From: Planctomycetaceae bacterium
GTDB lineage: Bacteria > Planctomycetota > Planctomycetia > Pirellulales > Pirellulaceae
NCBI GenBank assembly: GCA_027487485.1
Contig: JAIYDN010000084.1
Span: 124,001-188,000, forward strand
DNA length: 64,000 nt
Direction: 5' to 3'
Part shown: positions 63,456-64,000 of the stretch, piece after piece
Numbering within the stretch: position 1 is the stretch's first letter
Layout: each line of letters starts with the position of its first letter
The notes under the pieces: generated by a model
What the model was told of the DNA's origin: nothing
Database searches by the model: none
The model's input: the letters and a program-made list of their open reading frames with translations, nothing else
Translations under genes and position numbers: made by a program

Positions 63456-63893
63456 TCAATCCACATCTATCGCTTCCTTTGTGTTTGTGCGGTTTGCCTC
63501 AAGCACTTCTTTCCTGTTGAGCGAACTTATTACCCAGATGCAGATGAAAATACCCAGCGGCAGGAACAATAGAGCTGATAGAACAGCCCCAACATAAGCC
63601 TTTAGCCTCGACTCGCAACGCATCGTACTCCTACCACATCGACCTAGTTGGATCGACATCAGCAAGGCGATTACAAATGGAATTCCCATTTCAAAAAGAA
63701 CTTGTCGCTCGCCAAACAAGTAGCTTAATACGACGATTACCAACAATCCAAGGCTGTATAAAGCCGTTAGTATCCACCCCTGGATAGCCATTGCCATTCC
63801 GGGGAAGAGCATGATCTGAAGGGCTTGAGCGTTAACCTCGGAGCCTTTGTTCTTGAACGATGATGGAAGTGAGACCTCGTATGGATTAACCAT
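63456..63893 (-). CDS. Membrane protein, unknown function
   Basis: Protein of 145 residues starting MVNPYEVS, a start common in planctomycete membrane proteins. Four hydrophobic segments are visible (MLFPGMAMAIQGWILTALYS, LLVIVVLSYLFG, GIPFVIALLMSIQL, VGAVLSALLFLPLGIFICIW), followed by a charged tail. Function unknown. It precedes the other membrane-protein gene by 42 bp. The last 107 bases of the window (63894-64000) show no gene. Confidence 0.75.
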   Translation of the reverse strand: MVNPYEVSLPSSFKNKGSEVNAQALQIMLFPGMAMAIQGWILTALYSLGLLVIVVLSYLFGERQVLFEMGIPFVIALLMSIQLGRCGRSTMRCESRLKAYVGAVLSALLFLPLGIFICIWVISSLNRKEVLEANRTNTKEAIDVD

Positions 63894-64000
63894 TCGTTGT
63901 TTATGCCTTTACAACTTTTGGATGAACATGGTCACAGGGAAAGTTGTTTTTGCCGTCCAAATGAACGCAGGCAAAAAAACGTAGGCGGCGGTACTCGACT

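Overview
The window is bacterial chromosome, most likely from the phylum Planctomycetota and probably a Pirellula/Rhodopirellula-type lineage. The strongest evidence is the paired PSCyt1-DUF1549-DUF1553 cytochrome gene and DUF1501 TAT-exported gene (49871-53972), which are a planctomycete hallmark. A PQQ dehydrogenase fused to haem domains, GYF_2 and ThuA-like proteins, moderate GC content, weak Shine-Dalgarno signals and many intergenic hairpin repeats fit the same picture. This is inference; no rRNA or marker gene is present to prove it.

From 1 to about 54 kb the content is mostly chromosomal housekeeping and envelope genes in short mixed-strand units. 1-8.6 kb: a 5'-truncated propeller-amidohydrolase, a glycerophosphodiesterase, an SDR oxidoreductase, a hybrid histidine kinase and a YycJ-like MBL hydrolase. 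8.8-19.7 kb: lnt, a 2Fe-2S ferredoxin, asparagine synthetase, a ThuA-like/DUF971/RimK-type protease/CapA run, hisC, a small-type SRP RNA, glutamate dehydrogenase and cysC. 19.7-27.3 kb: the PQQ/cytochrome fusion, moeA, then a methyltransferase, ketosynthase, ACP and coiled-coil protein set. 27.5-32.4 kb: a CheB-CheR-PAS fusion whose stop codon overlaps the start of a hybrid kinase. 32.5-43.7 kb: an aldehyde dehydrogenase, a SpoU rRNA methyltransferase, an ABA4-like membrane protein, a rhodanese plus YeiH transporter unit, and an RND adaptor and pump. 43.7-54 kb: a glycoside hydrolase with two discoidin domains, a serine hydrolase, a cupredoxin-like secreted protein, and the DUF1501/DUF1553 pair.

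At 54312 there is a tRNA-Ser(UGA). Everything after it looks like accessory sequence: small genes of unknown role, gene remnants, and several copies of a modular palindromic repeat. The island carries a HEPN-like protein followed by a membrane-anchored coiled-coil DUF4041/GIY-YIG protein, which is the best candidate here for an undescribed defence-type module. It also carries a GYF-PH-SHOCT protein, a DUF5990/isoprenylcysteine-methyltransferase pair, a PH-like membrane protein sitting next to a truncated gene, and several small membrane or secreted proteins. No integrase, transposase, CRISPR array or rRNA was recognised.

Repeats are a conspicuous part of the window: two 83-bp hairpin copies nested with 36-bp inverted arms near 34.2-34.7 kb, TACTCG-hexamer inverted pairs at 47.9 and 49.7 kb, and the A/B/C composite repeat at 34.75, 54.4-54.9, 59.2, 61.4 and 62.1 kb.
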